Of a DNA stretch of 64,000 nt, positions 17,923-25,901 are shown one piece after another (within the stretch, counting starts at the first letter, position 1; every line of letters begins with the position of its first letter). The DNA lies in contig NZ_AUDS01000021.1 of assembly GCF_000425585.1 (NCBI RefSeq), positions 1 through 64,000 on the forward strand, given 5' to 3'. Under the pieces are notes generated by a model that was not told the origin of the DNA, searched no databases, and worked only from the letters and a program-made list of their open reading frames with translations. The translations under genes and the position numbers were made by a program. This DNA is from Terrimonas ferruginea DSM 30193 (lineage in GTDB: Bacteria; Bacteroidota; Bacteroidia; Chitinophagales; Chitinophagaceae).

Positions 17923-18852
17923 TCAGAGATAAATATAAAACAAGAGCATTGACAAAATACCTGCCAGCATCAGCCATTTGGTCTGGCTGCTGAGCCGTCC
18001 GAAATCTTCGGCAGAAGATGCCCGGAGCAGCCCTCTGAACAACAATAAGCTTTGTATCAATAAGAGGCAGCAATAAGCTGTAGCCAGCCACCAGCGGAAT
18101 TGAAGAATATAAACCTGTACAATGCCCAGCAAGGCAATCAGGATCACAAGCCATATGGCCACGTACACACGCGTCACATTCACGCCCCATACAATGGGCA
18201 TGGTGCGGCATCCGTAACGGGCATCGCCGTCCATGTCTTCCACATCTTTAACAGCTTCGCGGATCACCGAACAGATAAAAGCAAATCCTGCATAGAGAAA
18301 GGCGAAGCGGAAGAATTTAGCCTGGTTCACATGCACCGCCCCGAATGCGTCGGCCGGTGAAAATTTTGAAAAGAAAAGTACCAGTATCGTCCACGAGGTT
18401 AGTGCGGCGATGAGGATATTGCCGATTAGTAATTGCCGTTTGAAAGTGGTGGAATAAAACCACAATACGATCACGCATCCGGCATTCGCCACCACGAGAT
18501 ACCATTTATCCGGAAAGGAAACAGCCGGAATAGTGAGTATAACGCCTGCCAGACTCAGCATGCCGTGCCAAACCAACGCCCAGCGACGGTGAATGACTTT
18601 GTCCACCACCATGCGTTTGGGTTTATTGACCTCATCTATATTAATATCGAAATAATCATTGATGATATACCCCGCAGCGGTGATAAAAACTGAGGCGAGT
18701 AGCAACCATATAAAACGCCTGTCATCACCCGGCACATGCGCGTCGGCGAACAAAGGTTTATAAATGCAATACTGGAAAAGAATTTGCGTGAGCGCCACGA
18801 ATACAAGATTAGGCAGTCGCACCATCCGGAAAAAGGCTGCTGTCAATCTCAT
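17923..18852 (-). CDS. UbiA-family prenyltransferase (geranylgeranylglycerol-phosphate geranylgeranyltransferase-like)
   Basis: A 309-residue membrane protein with about eight or nine hydrophobic helices. Both prenyl-diphosphate sites of the UbiA superfamily are visible: NDYFDINIDEVNK (65-77) and 'VKDVEDMDGDARYG' (201-214), each aspartate-rich and metal-binding. In Bacteroidota, genes with this neighbourhood (KdsC-like HAD upstream, Maf downstream) are commonly annotated as geranylgeranylglycerol-phosphate geranylgeranyltransferase; the true acceptor, a quinone precursor or a glycerol lipid, cannot be decided here. Confidence 0.85.
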   Translation of the reverse strand: MRLTAAFFRMVRLPNLVFVALTQILFQYCIYKPLFADAHVPGDDRRFIWLLLASVFITAAGYIINDYFDINIDEVNKPKRMVVDKVIHRRWALVWHGMLSLAGVILTIPAVSFPDKWYLVVANAGCVIVLWFYSTTFKRQLLIGNILIAALTSWTILVLFFSKFSPADAFGAVHVNQAKFFRFAFLYAGFAFICSVIREAVKDVEDMDGDARYGCRTMPIVWGVNVTRVYVAIWLVILIALLGIVQVYILQFRWWLATAYCCLLLIQSLLLFRGLLRASSAEDFGRLSSQTKWLMLAGILSMLLFYIYL

Positions 18853-18896
18853 GAGGATAAGTTGTAATTGATTTACTGTAAAAAATGCTGATCTGT

Positions 18897-19412
18897 TTAT
18901 CTTGATGCCACTCCTTCTTCCGGTGCCCAGTCTCCTCTTGCTTTCATTACTTCGCGTATTACTTCACGCACGCAGCCCATGCCACCATCGATTGATGATA
19001 TATAAGTTGACACGTCTTTCACTTCGGGTGCAGCGTCTGCGGGACAAGCCGCAATACCTACCAATCCCATCACACCAATATCGGGAAGATCGTCTCCCAT
19101 GAACAACACCGAAGAGGCCGGTATGTTTTCATGCTGAAGATAATTTTTCAGGAAAGCAGCTTTGTCGGTTATACCCATTTGTATATCGTCAATGCCGAGT
19201 TTTTGTAACCGGTCTACTACCGGCGAAACGGCGGCGCCCGAAAGTATCAGCACCCGGTATCCTTTTTTTACTGCCAGTTGCAGCGCAAATCCATCTTTGA
19301 TGCTCATGCGCCGTGCCTGCAATCCATTTTCCAGCACCAGCACGGTACCGTCGGTGAGCACACCGTCCACATCAAAAACAAAACAACTGATGGAAGAAAA
19401 AAGAACCGACAT
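18897..19412 (-). CDS. KdsC-like HAD phosphatase
   Basis: A 171-residue HAD-superfamily phosphatase of the KdsC type (3-deoxy-octulosonate 8-phosphate phosphatase family), possibly for LPS core sugar synthesis. Catalytic motif I is FDVDGVLTDG with Asp14 and Asp16; motif II is LILSGA, and motif III/IV is FMGDDLPDIGVM. I take the ATG at 19412 (MSVLFSS..). The frame also stays open 20 codons further, but that extension is encoded by a heptamer repeat island and reads TIHHSRLTIF, so it is not credible as protein. Confidence 0.85.
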   Translation of the reverse strand: MSVLFSSISCFVFDVDGVLTDGTVLVLENGLQARRMSIKDGFALQLAVKKGYRVLILSGAAVSPVVDRLQKLGIDDIQMGITDKAAFLKNYLQHENIPASSVLFMGDDLPDIGVMGLVGIAACPADAAPEVKDVSTYISSIDGGMGCVREVIREVMKARGDWAPEEGVASR

Positions 19413-19432
19413 GTAAGAGATTTGATGCGAAA

Positions 19433-19506
19433 ATAATTCAAAAATCGTCAATCGTGAATGGTGAATGGTCAATCGTCAATCGTCAATAGATCAATAAGTG
19501 AATAGC
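19433..19506. repeat. Heptamer island upstream of the KdsC-like gene
   Basis: Starts with AATTCAAAAAT (minus-strand TTTTTGAATT) about 20 bp before the KdsC-like start, then about eight CGTCAAT/CGTGAAT/GGTGAAT units in phase, ending near GATCAATAAGTGAATAG. Together with the next two entries it fills the 301-bp gap 19413-19713, which holds no gene. Confidence 0.75.
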
Positions 19507-19588
19507 TTTGCGTCTTGATTACTTTGCAGCTTTGCGTGAAATCGAGGCTTCTTGTCACGCAAAGGCGCCAGGGAGCCAAGATGCAAAG
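19507..19588. repeat. Inverted repeat of CTTTGCGTGA / TCACGCAAAG words
   Basis: Left arm CTTTGCGTCTTG...CTTTGCGTGA (about 19507-19541) and right arm TCACGCAAAG...CAAGATGCAAAG (19555-19588) are complementary at both ends, with a loop containing GAGGCTTC. A related CACGCAAAGCCGCAAAG word recurs at about 48092-48108. Likely a hairpin-forming intergenic repeat. Confidence 0.6.
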
Positions 19589-19590
19589 AA

Positions 19591-19732
19591 TACTTAGTAC
19601 TTACTACTTATCACTTATTACCCTACACCCTACACCCTACACCTTACACCTTACACCCTACACCTTACACCTTACACCTTACACCTTATACCTTACACCT
19701 TATACCTTACACCTTAGGCCGAAGCTTCGGCC
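19591..19732. repeat. Fourteen in-phase ACCYTAY heptamers capped by a GC palindrome
   Basis: A few TACTTAN units lead into fourteen consecutive seven-base units of ACCYTAN (19620-19717) with no insertion or deletion, followed directly by the perfect 16-bp palindrome GGCCGAAGCTTCGGCC (19717-19732). The palindrome overlaps the 3' end of the DUF2520 gene. Confidence 0.85.
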
Positions 19733-20502
19733 AGAAGTGGTGGCCTTCTGCCTTCAATACTGTCCGACAAAAACCGGTACACCTTCTGCAACTCCGGATG
19801 CTGCTGCAGCAACGCAATATGTTTTTGTATCGTTTGCGTATCATGACGGATGGCGGGACCTGTCTGAACTGCTGCCGCTGGCAATTCCTGCAAACGCTCA
19901 CCGGTTTCGCGGATTAAGGGAATGAGTTGCTCGAAGCTGATGCCCTCGCGACGGCAGTAATCCTGCGCCAGACGATAGAGATAGTTGGTGAAATTATTAA
20001 CGACCACCGCAGCCAGATGCAGTTTTACCCGTTCATCAGCCGAAGCCGTTAACACATGATCAAAGGCGATGGAATGTGCCAGCGACTCCAATACACTTTT
20101 TGCACGCTCATCATTTCCCTCAAAAAAAACAGGTATGTCCGGCAATACTTTTCTTTCTTTATTCAGGCTCTGCAACGGATAAAACACACCGTAGTGATCG
20201 CTTACACGCGACAAAACCTCTGCAGGCACCGATGCGGCCGTATGCGCCACCACTTTGCCCGGAAACTCCAGACCGGCAACCACTTCGTTGATCGCGTTGT
20301 CTGATACCGCTATCAAATACACATCCGCCTGGCGGTTGATCAACGTTTGGTAATTGACAGATTCCGTATCCCATTCGTACGCGAGTTCGCTCGCCGCCGA
20401 CGCATTGCGACTTACTACCTGCACGATTTTATGTCCGGCTCTGATAAACTTGCGTCCCAGCACGGCGGCAGTATTGCCCGAGCCAATTATCACAATATTC
20501 AT
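19714..20502 (-). CDS. Rossmann-like and DUF2520 domain-containing protein
   Basis: A 262-residue cytoplasmic protein. The N-terminus MNIVIIGSGNTAAVLGRKF has the NAD(P)-binding glycine motif of a Rossmann fold; the second half is DUF2520 (around ERVKLHLAAVVVNNFTNYLY and 'LIPLIRETGERL'), as in short-chain oxidoreductases related to NADP-dependent F420 and pyrroline carboxylate reductases. I use the ATG at 20502; 29 further codons upstream lack similarity. The last residues (LAEASA) are encoded by the GC palindrome at 19717-19732, so the repeat has supplied the C-terminus. Substrate unknown. First gene of the HAD-UbiA-Maf run. Confidence 0.85.
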   Translation of the reverse strand: MNIVIIGSGNTAAVLGRKFIRAGHKIVQVVSRNASAASELAYEWDTESVNYQTLINRQADVYLIAVSDNAINEVVAGLEFPGKVVAHTAASVPAEVLSRVSDHYGVFYPLQSLNKERKVLPDIPVFFEGNDERAKSVLESLAHSIAFDHVLTASADERVKLHLAAVVVNNFTNYLYRLAQDYCRREGISFEQLIPLIRETGERLQELPAAAVQTGPAIRHDTQTIQKHIALLQQHPELQKVYRFLSDSIEGRRPPLLAEASA

Positions 20503-20546
20503 AGATGGTTGTTCAGCTTTAGCATTAGTAAGATAGATTTGCAGCG

Positions 20547-21401
20547 ATGAAATGGATTCAGCAAATGGCACTTGCATTTGTCCGTACAAAATTGCGGATG
20601 ACGGCGGTTATCTCAAAAAAAGAAGCAGGGAAGCAGGCTTTCCGGCTTTTTTGCACACCTCAGTTTCGCAACCGCGATGCGGTGCCTCCGCTTTTTGCCA
20701 ACGCCGAACAGATTTCTTTTTCTTTTGCCGGCGAAACGATCCATGGTTTCCGCGTTAATCCCGGCGGAAGGATGAAGGTATTGCTAATTCACGGCTTTGA
20801 ATCATCGGTGGTCAACTTTGAAGTCTATGCCGCAGGTTTTGCCGCCAAAGGACTCGAAGTACTGGCATTTGACGCTCCGGCACATGGACTCAGTACAGGC
20901 AAACGCATCAATGCGCTGCAATACCGCGACTTCCTGCTGGAAGTCATGCACCGCTTCGGACCCGTTGAAGCTGCCATGGCGCATTCTTTTGGCGGACTCG
21001 CGCTTTGCCTGGCCATTGCCCAGCAACCGGTCCTTCCCCCTTTGAAAATAGCGCTGATCGCCCCGGCCACCGAAACCACTACTGCCATCGATCAGTTCTT
21101 TAAGATCGCCGGGATCAAAGATCCGGAAGTACAGGCCTCTTTTCTGCAGCAAATACATACAATCAGCGGGCGCGACGCCACCTGGTTTTCCATTACCCGG
21201 ACACTTGGCCCCATTACCGCGCACTCAAAGATTCTGTGGATACACGATACCGACGACCGCATTACGCCTTATGCGGATACCGCCGCCGTACGCGAAATCC
21301 ACAACCCGCACCTCGAATTTATAACGACTTCCGGCCTGGGCCACCGGCGCATTTACAGAGACGAACAGGTGATAGCAAAAGTGCTGGCCTTCATCCCCTG
21401 A
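20547..21401 (+). CDS. Alpha/beta hydrolase, substrate unknown
   Basis: A 284-residue serine hydrolase. Landmarks are the oxyanion strand LLIHGFESSV (79-88), DAPAHGLS (109-116), nucleophile elbow AHSFGG with Ser147, WIHDTDDRITPY with the acid Asp near 236, and GLGHRRI with His266, giving a full Ser-Asp-His triad in the usual order. No signal peptide. It diverges from the DUF2520 gene across 44 bp. Esterase or peptidase activity is possible; nothing in the neighbourhood points to a substrate. Confidence 0.85.
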   Translation: MKWIQQMALAFVRTKLRMTAVISKKEAGKQAFRLFCTPQFRNRDAVPPLFANAEQISFSFAGETIHGFRVNPGGRMKVLLIHGFESSVVNFEVYAAGFAAKGLEVLAFDAPAHGLSTGKRINALQYRDFLLEVMHRFGPVEAAMAHSFGGLALCLAIAQQPVLPPLKIALIAPATETTTAIDQFFKIAGIKDPEVQASFLQQIHTISGRDATWFSITRTLGPITAHSKILWIHDTDDRITPYADTAAVREIHNPHLEFITTSGLGHRRIYRDEQVIAKVLAFIP

Positions 21402-21496
21402 ACTCCTCAGGGGTAACAATTTGTTTTTACCGGTGATCTAATCTGGCAGGACTCTTGCTTCTATAACCCGGCACGTTAAGCGCTCAACTACTCTGT

Positions 21497-22222
21497 ATGC
21501 GAAAAGCAATCATCAGATCTGCCAGCTCATCCTTTTTTGCTGTTGCAGGCATTTCCTTTCTTCTTATTTTCATCGCGGGAATGAAACATCCGCTCATGAA
21601 TGATCAATCATCTGTTGAAAAGACTTATTCTTACCTGGCCCTTGGCGATTCCTATACTATCGGGGAAAAAGTAACCCGCCCCGAAAACTTTCCCAATCAA
21701 CTGGCTTCCGGCTTGCGCGAACGCGGCATTAACTGCCGGGTACCGAAGATCATAGCCAAAACCGGCTGGACAACAGATGAGCTGGAAACCGGCATTTCAC
21801 AGAGCCGGCTTCGCCGGAAATATGACCTGGTAACCCTGCTGATCGGTGTAAACGATCAATATCGTGGACGCCCGGTAGTAGATTATATTCCCCGTTTTGA
21901 AGCTTTACTCAAAAAAGCGATTGCTTTTGCCGGCGATAAACCCTCCCATGTGGTGGTGTTCTCTATCCCCGACTGGGGCGTTACGCCTTTTGCACAGGGC
22001 CGCGACCGCAACCTTATCGCTTCCGAAATAGATGCATTCAATGCCGCCAATGAATTGGTGTCCCGCAAATACGGTGTACATTATATTTCTATAACGCAAG
22101 GCTCGAGAAGAGCGTCCGACGACGTGGAACTGCTCACAACCGACGGCCTCCACCCTTCCGGTAAAATGTATGCGCAATGGACAGCGGATGCGCTGCCCTA
22201 CATTATGAAGGAACTTCACTAA
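21497..22222 (+). CDS. SGNH/GDSL-family lipase/esterase, exported
   Basis: A 241-residue secreted hydrolase. The N-terminus contains one hydrophobic segment (about 12-28) that fits a signal peptide or anchor. The four SGNH blocks are clear: GDSYT with Ser52, the block II region around AKTGWTTDEL, GVND with Asn119, and DGLHPS with Asp216 and His219. Acyl ester of unknown identity. Its stop overlaps that of the convergent rpiA by 4 bp. Confidence 0.87.
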   Translation: MRKAIIRSASSSFFAVAGISFLLIFIAGMKHPLMNDQSSVEKTYSYLALGDSYTIGEKVTRPENFPNQLASGLRERGINCRVPKIIAKTGWTTDELETGISQSRLRRKYDLVTLLIGVNDQYRGRPVVDYIPRFEALLKKAIAFAGDKPSHVVVFSIPDWGVTPFAQGRDRNLIASEIDAFNAANELVSRKYGVHYISITQGSRRASDDVELLTTDGLHPSGKMYAQWTADALPYIMKELH

Positions 22223-22905
22223 AACGATTTCTCCGATATACCGCCATCGGGCCGGGTATGGATAAGCGCATGCGCCATGCCAACGAATAATCCCGTTTCC
22301 ACCACCCCCGGAATAATCTGCAACGCTTTGTCGAGCGCAGCAGGATCGTCGATAACCCCAAATTCCACATCCAGGATAAAATTGCCGCTGTCGGTTACAA
22401 AGGGTTCTTCGCCTTTGCGGCGGAGTTGAATGCCGGCTACGCCGAATTGTTCCGTTATTTTCCGTTGCACCTGCCGGTAGCCGAACGGAATGACTTCTAC
22501 GGGTAAAGGGAATTTCCCCAGTTTCTCCACCAGCTTGGTAGGATCGGCTATAATGACCAGTTTATCCGAGGCCGCCGCTACCAGTTTTTCGCGAAGCAAA
22601 GCCCCGCCACCGCCTTTGATCAGGTTGCCCGAAGGATCGGCTTCGTCTGCCCCGTCGATGGTCAGCTCCAGGCGCTCCACTTCATTTAATTCTTTTACCT
22701 GCCAGCCGGCCTGGCGGGCCAGCCGTGCAGACTGTTCGGATGTTGGCACCACCGTAAGATTGGCATTTTTGGGAAAACGATCCTGCAATTCTTCTATTAA
22801 CCATTTGACCGTGCTGCCGGTACCGAGTCCGAAAGTCATTCCAGGGCTGATCAGTTTGGCAGCCTGGCGACCGGCCTTTTCCTTCAATCTTTCTGTTGGA
22901 AGCAT
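22219..22905 (-). CDS. rpiA: Ribose-5-phosphate isomerase A
   Basis: A 228-residue cytoplasmic enzyme of the pentose phosphate pathway interconverting ribose 5-phosphate and ribulose 5-phosphate. Family blocks: FGLGTGSTVKWLIEEL, TSEQSARLA, TIDGADEADPSGNLIKGGGGALLREK with the catalytic Asp and Glu, and GNFILDVEFG. I start at the ATG at 22905 (MLPTERLKEKAG), which gives the normal length; the frame is open to 23019, but the extra 38 codons are unlike RpiA and run into the repeated RNA-like element at 22998-23069. Confidence 0.93.
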   Translation of the reverse strand: MLPTERLKEKAGRQAAKLISPGMTFGLGTGSTVKWLIEELQDRFPKNANLTVVPTSEQSARLARQAGWQVKELNEVERLELTIDGADEADPSGNLIKGGGGALLREKLVAAASDKLVIIADPTKLVEKLGKFPLPVEVIPFGYRQVQRKITEQFGVAGIQLRRKGEEPFVTDSGNFILDVEFGVIDDPAALDKALQIIPGVVETGLFVGMAHALIHTRPDGGISEKSF

Positions 22906-22997
22906 AGCGCTTTTTGTTTGACCCACTAAATTATGCCATTTGCTAACTAATAATGGCCATTGACCAACCGGATTAGGCAATGTGTTGCCATTAAGTG

Positions 22998-23069
22998 TAT
23001 CCTTGTATTGGTTTTTCATAGGATATTGGATTAAAGAACGGGGCTGGATTTTTATCCTGGCCCTTTTTT
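22998..23069 (+). ncRNA. Candidate small RNA or attenuator, copy B (upstream of topA)
   Basis: This element is shared with 37343-37414 on the other strand. Order in both copies: a TATCTTTG-like box with one mismatch (TATCCTTG, 22998-23005), 4 bp, an identical 23-base core (23010-23032, beginning GGTTTTTCATAGG), 8 variable bases, and a hairpin GGCTGGAT..ATCC..GGCC with a T tract (23041-23069). Transcription on the plus strand toward topA is inferred from the T tract. I do not recognise an Rfam family. Within the RNA, AGGATA of the core could pair with TATCCT of the terminator stem, so attenuation is possible. Confidence 0.5.
23041..23069 (+). terminator. Rho-independent terminator of copy B
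   Basis: Stem GGGC-T-GGAT / ATCC-TG-GCCC with a short T loop, followed by CTTTTTTATTTTT. About 120 bp before the topA start, so it would end or attenuate any transcript coming from upstream. Confidence 0.7.
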
Positions 23070-23107
23070 ATTTTTCACCCTTCTTGCCCGCCAAATCTGA
23101 CCCGGTC

Positions 23108-23138
23108 GTTGCTTTACAGGAAAAATTAATTATTCTTG
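23108..23138 (+). promoter_or_regulatory. Candidate topA promoter
   Basis: GTTG (23108-23111), 19-bp spacer, TATTCTTG (23131-23138), one mismatch from the Bacteroidota -7 consensus TAnnTTTG with an acceptable -33 spacing. The predicted leader of about 48 nt contains a GC hairpin CCGCCG-CC-CGGCGG. Confidence 0.4.
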
Positions 23139-23191
23139 CTTTAACTTGCACCCGCCGCCCGGCGGCAGGATCAATTAATTACGGAGCGATT

Positions 23192-25789
23192 ATGGCGAAA
23201 AACCTGTTAATAGTAGAAAGCCCTGCAAAGGCGAAAACCATAGAGAAAATTCTTGGAAAAGACTTCCAGGTGAAAAGCTGCTTCGGGCATATCCGCGACC
23301 TGGAGAAGGCCGGCATGGGTATCGACCTCGAAAACAACTACGAACCGCGTTATATTATTTCAGACGATAAAGAAAAGGTGGTCAGAGAGTTAAAAACCCT
23401 GGCCAATAAATCTGAAGAAGTATGGCTGGCAACGGATGAGGACCGTGAAGGTGAGGCCATCAGCTGGCATTTGTGTGAAGTGCTGGGCCTCGACCCCGCT
23501 GTTACCAAACGCATTGTTTTCCACGAAATCACCAAACCCGCGATTCAGAAAGCAGTTGAGCAACCACGGAAACTCAACATGAACCTCGTGAATGCACAGC
23601 AGGCCCGCCGCGTGCTGGACCGGATTGTGGGTTTTGAACTCAGCCCCGTGCTCTGGCGCAAAATGAGCATGCGTAACAACCTCAGCGCCGGACGCGTGCA
23701 GAGTGTGGCCGTAAGACTGATTGCCGAACGTGAACGGGAGATCAACGCGTTCCTCACGCAAAGCAGCTTTCGCATCGACGCCTTCTTTACCGCACCGGAT
23801 AAAGACCAAAAGCCGATCACGTTTAAAGCGGAAGGCCGCAAATTTGAACAGGCAAAAGACGCTGAAGCATTCCTGAATGAGTGTGCCGGTGCCGATTATA
23901 CCGTAAAAGATATACAGGTTAAACCCGGCAAACGTACACCTGCTCCTCCATTTACCACTTCTACCCTGCAGCAGGAAGCTGCACGTAAACTGGGATACGG
24001 CGTGGCGCGTACCATGCAGATCGCACAACGCCTGTATGAAAATGGTCATATCACGTACATGCGTACCGACAGCGTAAACCTGAGCGATACGGCCCTTGGG
24101 GATATCACCAATACCGTTAAAGGCCTTTACGGAGAACGTTATCACCAGTTCAGAAAATACAAAAACAAAAACCAGAGTGCACAGGAAGCGCACGAAGCCA
24201 TCCGCCCCACGTACATGAACAATACGACCGTGGAAGAGCCGGAATGGCGCCGTTTGTATGAACTGATCTGGAAACGCACCATGGCCAGCCAGATGGCCGA
24301 CGCAGAACTCGAAAAGACCGTTGCCAAAATAGACATCTCCACCAACCGCGAAGAGCTCACCGCCTCCGGTGAAGTGCTGAAATTCGACGGCTTCCTGAAA
24401 GTATACCGCGAAGACAAAGACGATGACGAGGAAGAAGAAACACAGGAAGGCATGCTGCCGCCATTGGTGAAAGGACAGGATCTTCCGCTCCGCGAAATGA
24501 AGGCTACGGAAAAATTCTCCCGTCCACTTCCGCGTTATACCGAAGCTTCATTGGTGAAGAAACTCGAAGAACTTGGCATCGGACGCCCTTCTACTTACGC
24601 TCCTACTATTTCTACCATCCTCAAAAGAGGTTATGTAGAAAAAAGAGATAAAGAAGGTGTACTGCGCGAATACCGCGTGCTGGTGCTCAAGAACGACAAG
24701 ATCAGCAAGGAAATGCACCAGGAAACAACGGGCGCGGAGAAAAGCAAACTCTTTCCTTCCGACCTCGGGCTGGTAGTGACTGACTTTCTCAAGCAATACT
24801 TCGAAGACATCATGGACTACGGCTTCACGGCACGTATCGAAGGTGAATTTGACGAAGTAGCCGAAGGCAAGCTGAAATGGAATAAAATGATCGATGACTT
24901 CTACAGTCCTTTTAAAGAAGATGTAGACAAGACCATCGAAACCGCCGAGCGGATCAAAGGCGAACGAGAACTGGGCATCGATCCGGAAAGCGGCAAGCCT
25001 GTTGTGGCGCGTATGGGCCGTTATGGCCCCATGGTGCAGATTGGTAGTGCCGATGATGAAGAAAAGCCTCGCTTCGCCAAAATACAGACCGGACAAAGCA
25101 TCGAGACCATCACCTATGAAGAAGCCATGGAGCTCTTCAAAATACAGGGCACGTTCGGAGAATTTGAAGGAAAAGATATTTCCGTTGGCGTGGGACGTTT
25201 TGGTCCTTATGTGAAATGGGGTGATGAATTTATTTCCATTCCCCGCGGCACGGACCTGGCTACCGTTGATCTCAACAAAGCGATCCAATTGATCGAAGAG
25301 AAAAAAGTAGCCGACGCACCGATTGCGATGTACGACGGTAAACCCGTAACCAAAGGAACCGGGCGTTTCGGTCCGTTTATCAAATGGGATGGCATGTTCA
25401 TCAACGTGCCGCGCCGTTATGACTTTAATAATCTTTCGCAGGGTGATATCAACGAACTCATCGATGCAAAAGTGAAGAAGGAAGAGAACCGTTATATCCA
25501 GCGTTGGGCAGATGATAAAATTGCCATCGAGAATGGCCGTTGGGGTCCGTTCATCCGCTTTGGCAAAAAGATGATCAAGATGGCGCGCAAAGCTGACGAC
25601 AGTAAGTACACGCCGGAAGAAGCCTCGTTGCTGACGTTGGAGGAAGTGAAGAAAATGATTGAAGCAGAAGTGCCCGGCGCTTTCAACGCTCCTGCTAAAA
25701 AAGCTGCAGCGAAAAAGTCCGGCACCAAAAAAGCGGCACCCAAGAAAAAAACCGCAGCCAAAAAAGCAGCACCCAGGAAAAAGAAGTAA
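23192..25789 (+). CDS. topA: DNA topoisomerase I
   Basis: An 865-residue type IA topoisomerase that relaxes negative supercoils. I start at MAKNLLIVESPAKAKTIEK (23192); the upstream 70 open codons are not conserved-looking and overlap a terminator. The TOPRIM part carries ATDEDREGEAISWH, and the active-site tyrosine is Tyr289 in ITYMRTDS. The C-terminal third contains four topoisomerase C-terminal repeats (GRYGPMVQ, GRFGPYVKWG, GRFGPFIKWDG, GRWGPFIRFG) instead of zinc fingers, and ends in a Lys/Ala-rich tail of about 35 residues likely to bind DNA. Arrangement is standard for Bacteroidota TopA. Confidence 0.97.
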   Translation: MAKNLLIVESPAKAKTIEKILGKDFQVKSCFGHIRDLEKAGMGIDLENNYEPRYIISDDKEKVVRELKTLANKSEEVWLATDEDREGEAISWHLCEVLGLDPAVTKRIVFHEITKPAIQKAVEQPRKLNMNLVNAQQARRVLDRIVGFELSPVLWRKMSMRNNLSAGRVQSVAVRLIAEREREINAFLTQSSFRIDAFFTAPDKDQKPITFKAEGRKFEQAKDAEAFLNECAGADYTVKDIQVKPGKRTPAPPFTTSTLQQEAARKLGYGVARTMQIAQRLYENGHITYMRTDSVNLSDTALGDITNTVKGLYGERYHQFRKYKNKNQSAQEAHEAIRPTYMNNTTVEEPEWRRLYELIWKRTMASQMADAELEKTVAKIDISTNREELTASGEVLKFDGFLKVYREDKDDDEEEETQEGMLPPLVKGQDLPLREMKATEKFSRPLPRYTEASLVKKLEELGIGRPSTYAPTISTILKRGYVEKRDKEGVLREYRVLVLKNDKISKEMHQETTGAEKSKLFPSDLGLVVTDFLKQYFEDIMDYGFTARIEGEFDEVAEGKLKWNKMIDDFYSPFKEDVDKTIETAERIKGERELGIDPESGKPVVARMGRYGPMVQIGSADDEEKPRFAKIQTGQSIETITYEEAMELFKIQGTFGEFEGKDISVGVGRFGPYVKWGDEFISIPRGTDLATVDLNKAIQLIEEKKVADAPIAMYDGKPVTKGTGRFGPFIKWDGMFINVPRRYDFNNLSQGDINELIDAKVKKEENRYIQRWADDKIAIENGRWGPFIRFGKKMIKMARKADDSKYTPEEASLLTLEEVKKMIEAEVPGAFNAPAKKAAAKKSGTKKAAPKKKTAAKKAAPRKKK

Positions 25790-25805
25790 CACATTTCCTT
25801 ATAAC

Positions 25806-25842
25806 AAGAAGAACGGTCCCTCCATCAGGGACCGTTCTTCTT
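25806..25842 (+). terminator. Terminator after topA
   Basis: Perfect 16-bp stem (AAGAAGAACGGTCCCT on the left arm) with a 5-base loop CCATC, 16 bp after the topA stop. The stem itself ends in TTCTTCTT, then CTATTCATT. Confidence 0.85.
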
Positions 25843-25843
25843 C

Positions 25844-25901
25844 TATTCATTCACAATTGACGATTCACTCCCGAGGCTTCGGGATGACGATTCACTTATT
25901 A
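25844..25901. repeat. Heptamer island with GC palindrome between topA and the DUF6263 gene
   Basis: ATTGACG/ATTCACT units surround TCCCGA-GGCT-TCGGGA (25869-25884). Bases 25867-25895 match 33742-33770 in inverted orientation with one difference in 29. The island runs up to the stop codon of the minus-strand lipoprotein gene. Confidence 0.75.

Noticed and set aside
19413-19472. N-terminal extension of the KdsC-like protein
   Set aside because: The extra residues are translated heptamer repeat; the HAD motif is complete from the ATG at 19412.
19620-19717. Short tandem repeats resembling a CRISPR or telomere-like array
   Set aside because: Units are seven bases with no spacers, no cas genes are nearby, and the same periodicity is found in other islands on the chromosome.
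22906-23019. Protein-coding reading of the repeated core (MKNQYKD.. and MKNRNKD.. at the two copies)
   Set aside because: The shared sequence continues into a terminator on the other strand, and the two translations diverge within a few residues. Conservation follows the RNA layout better than either frame, although a short leader peptide is not excluded.
22982-23191. Longer start for topA
   Set aside because: The extension crosses a rho-independent terminator and the candidate promoter; MAKNLLIVESPAKAK is the conserved N-terminus.
24548-25792. A 414-codon open frame antisense to topA
   Set aside because: It lies entirely opposite a highly conserved gene and its translation shows low-complexity, shadow-like composition (Phe/His rich).
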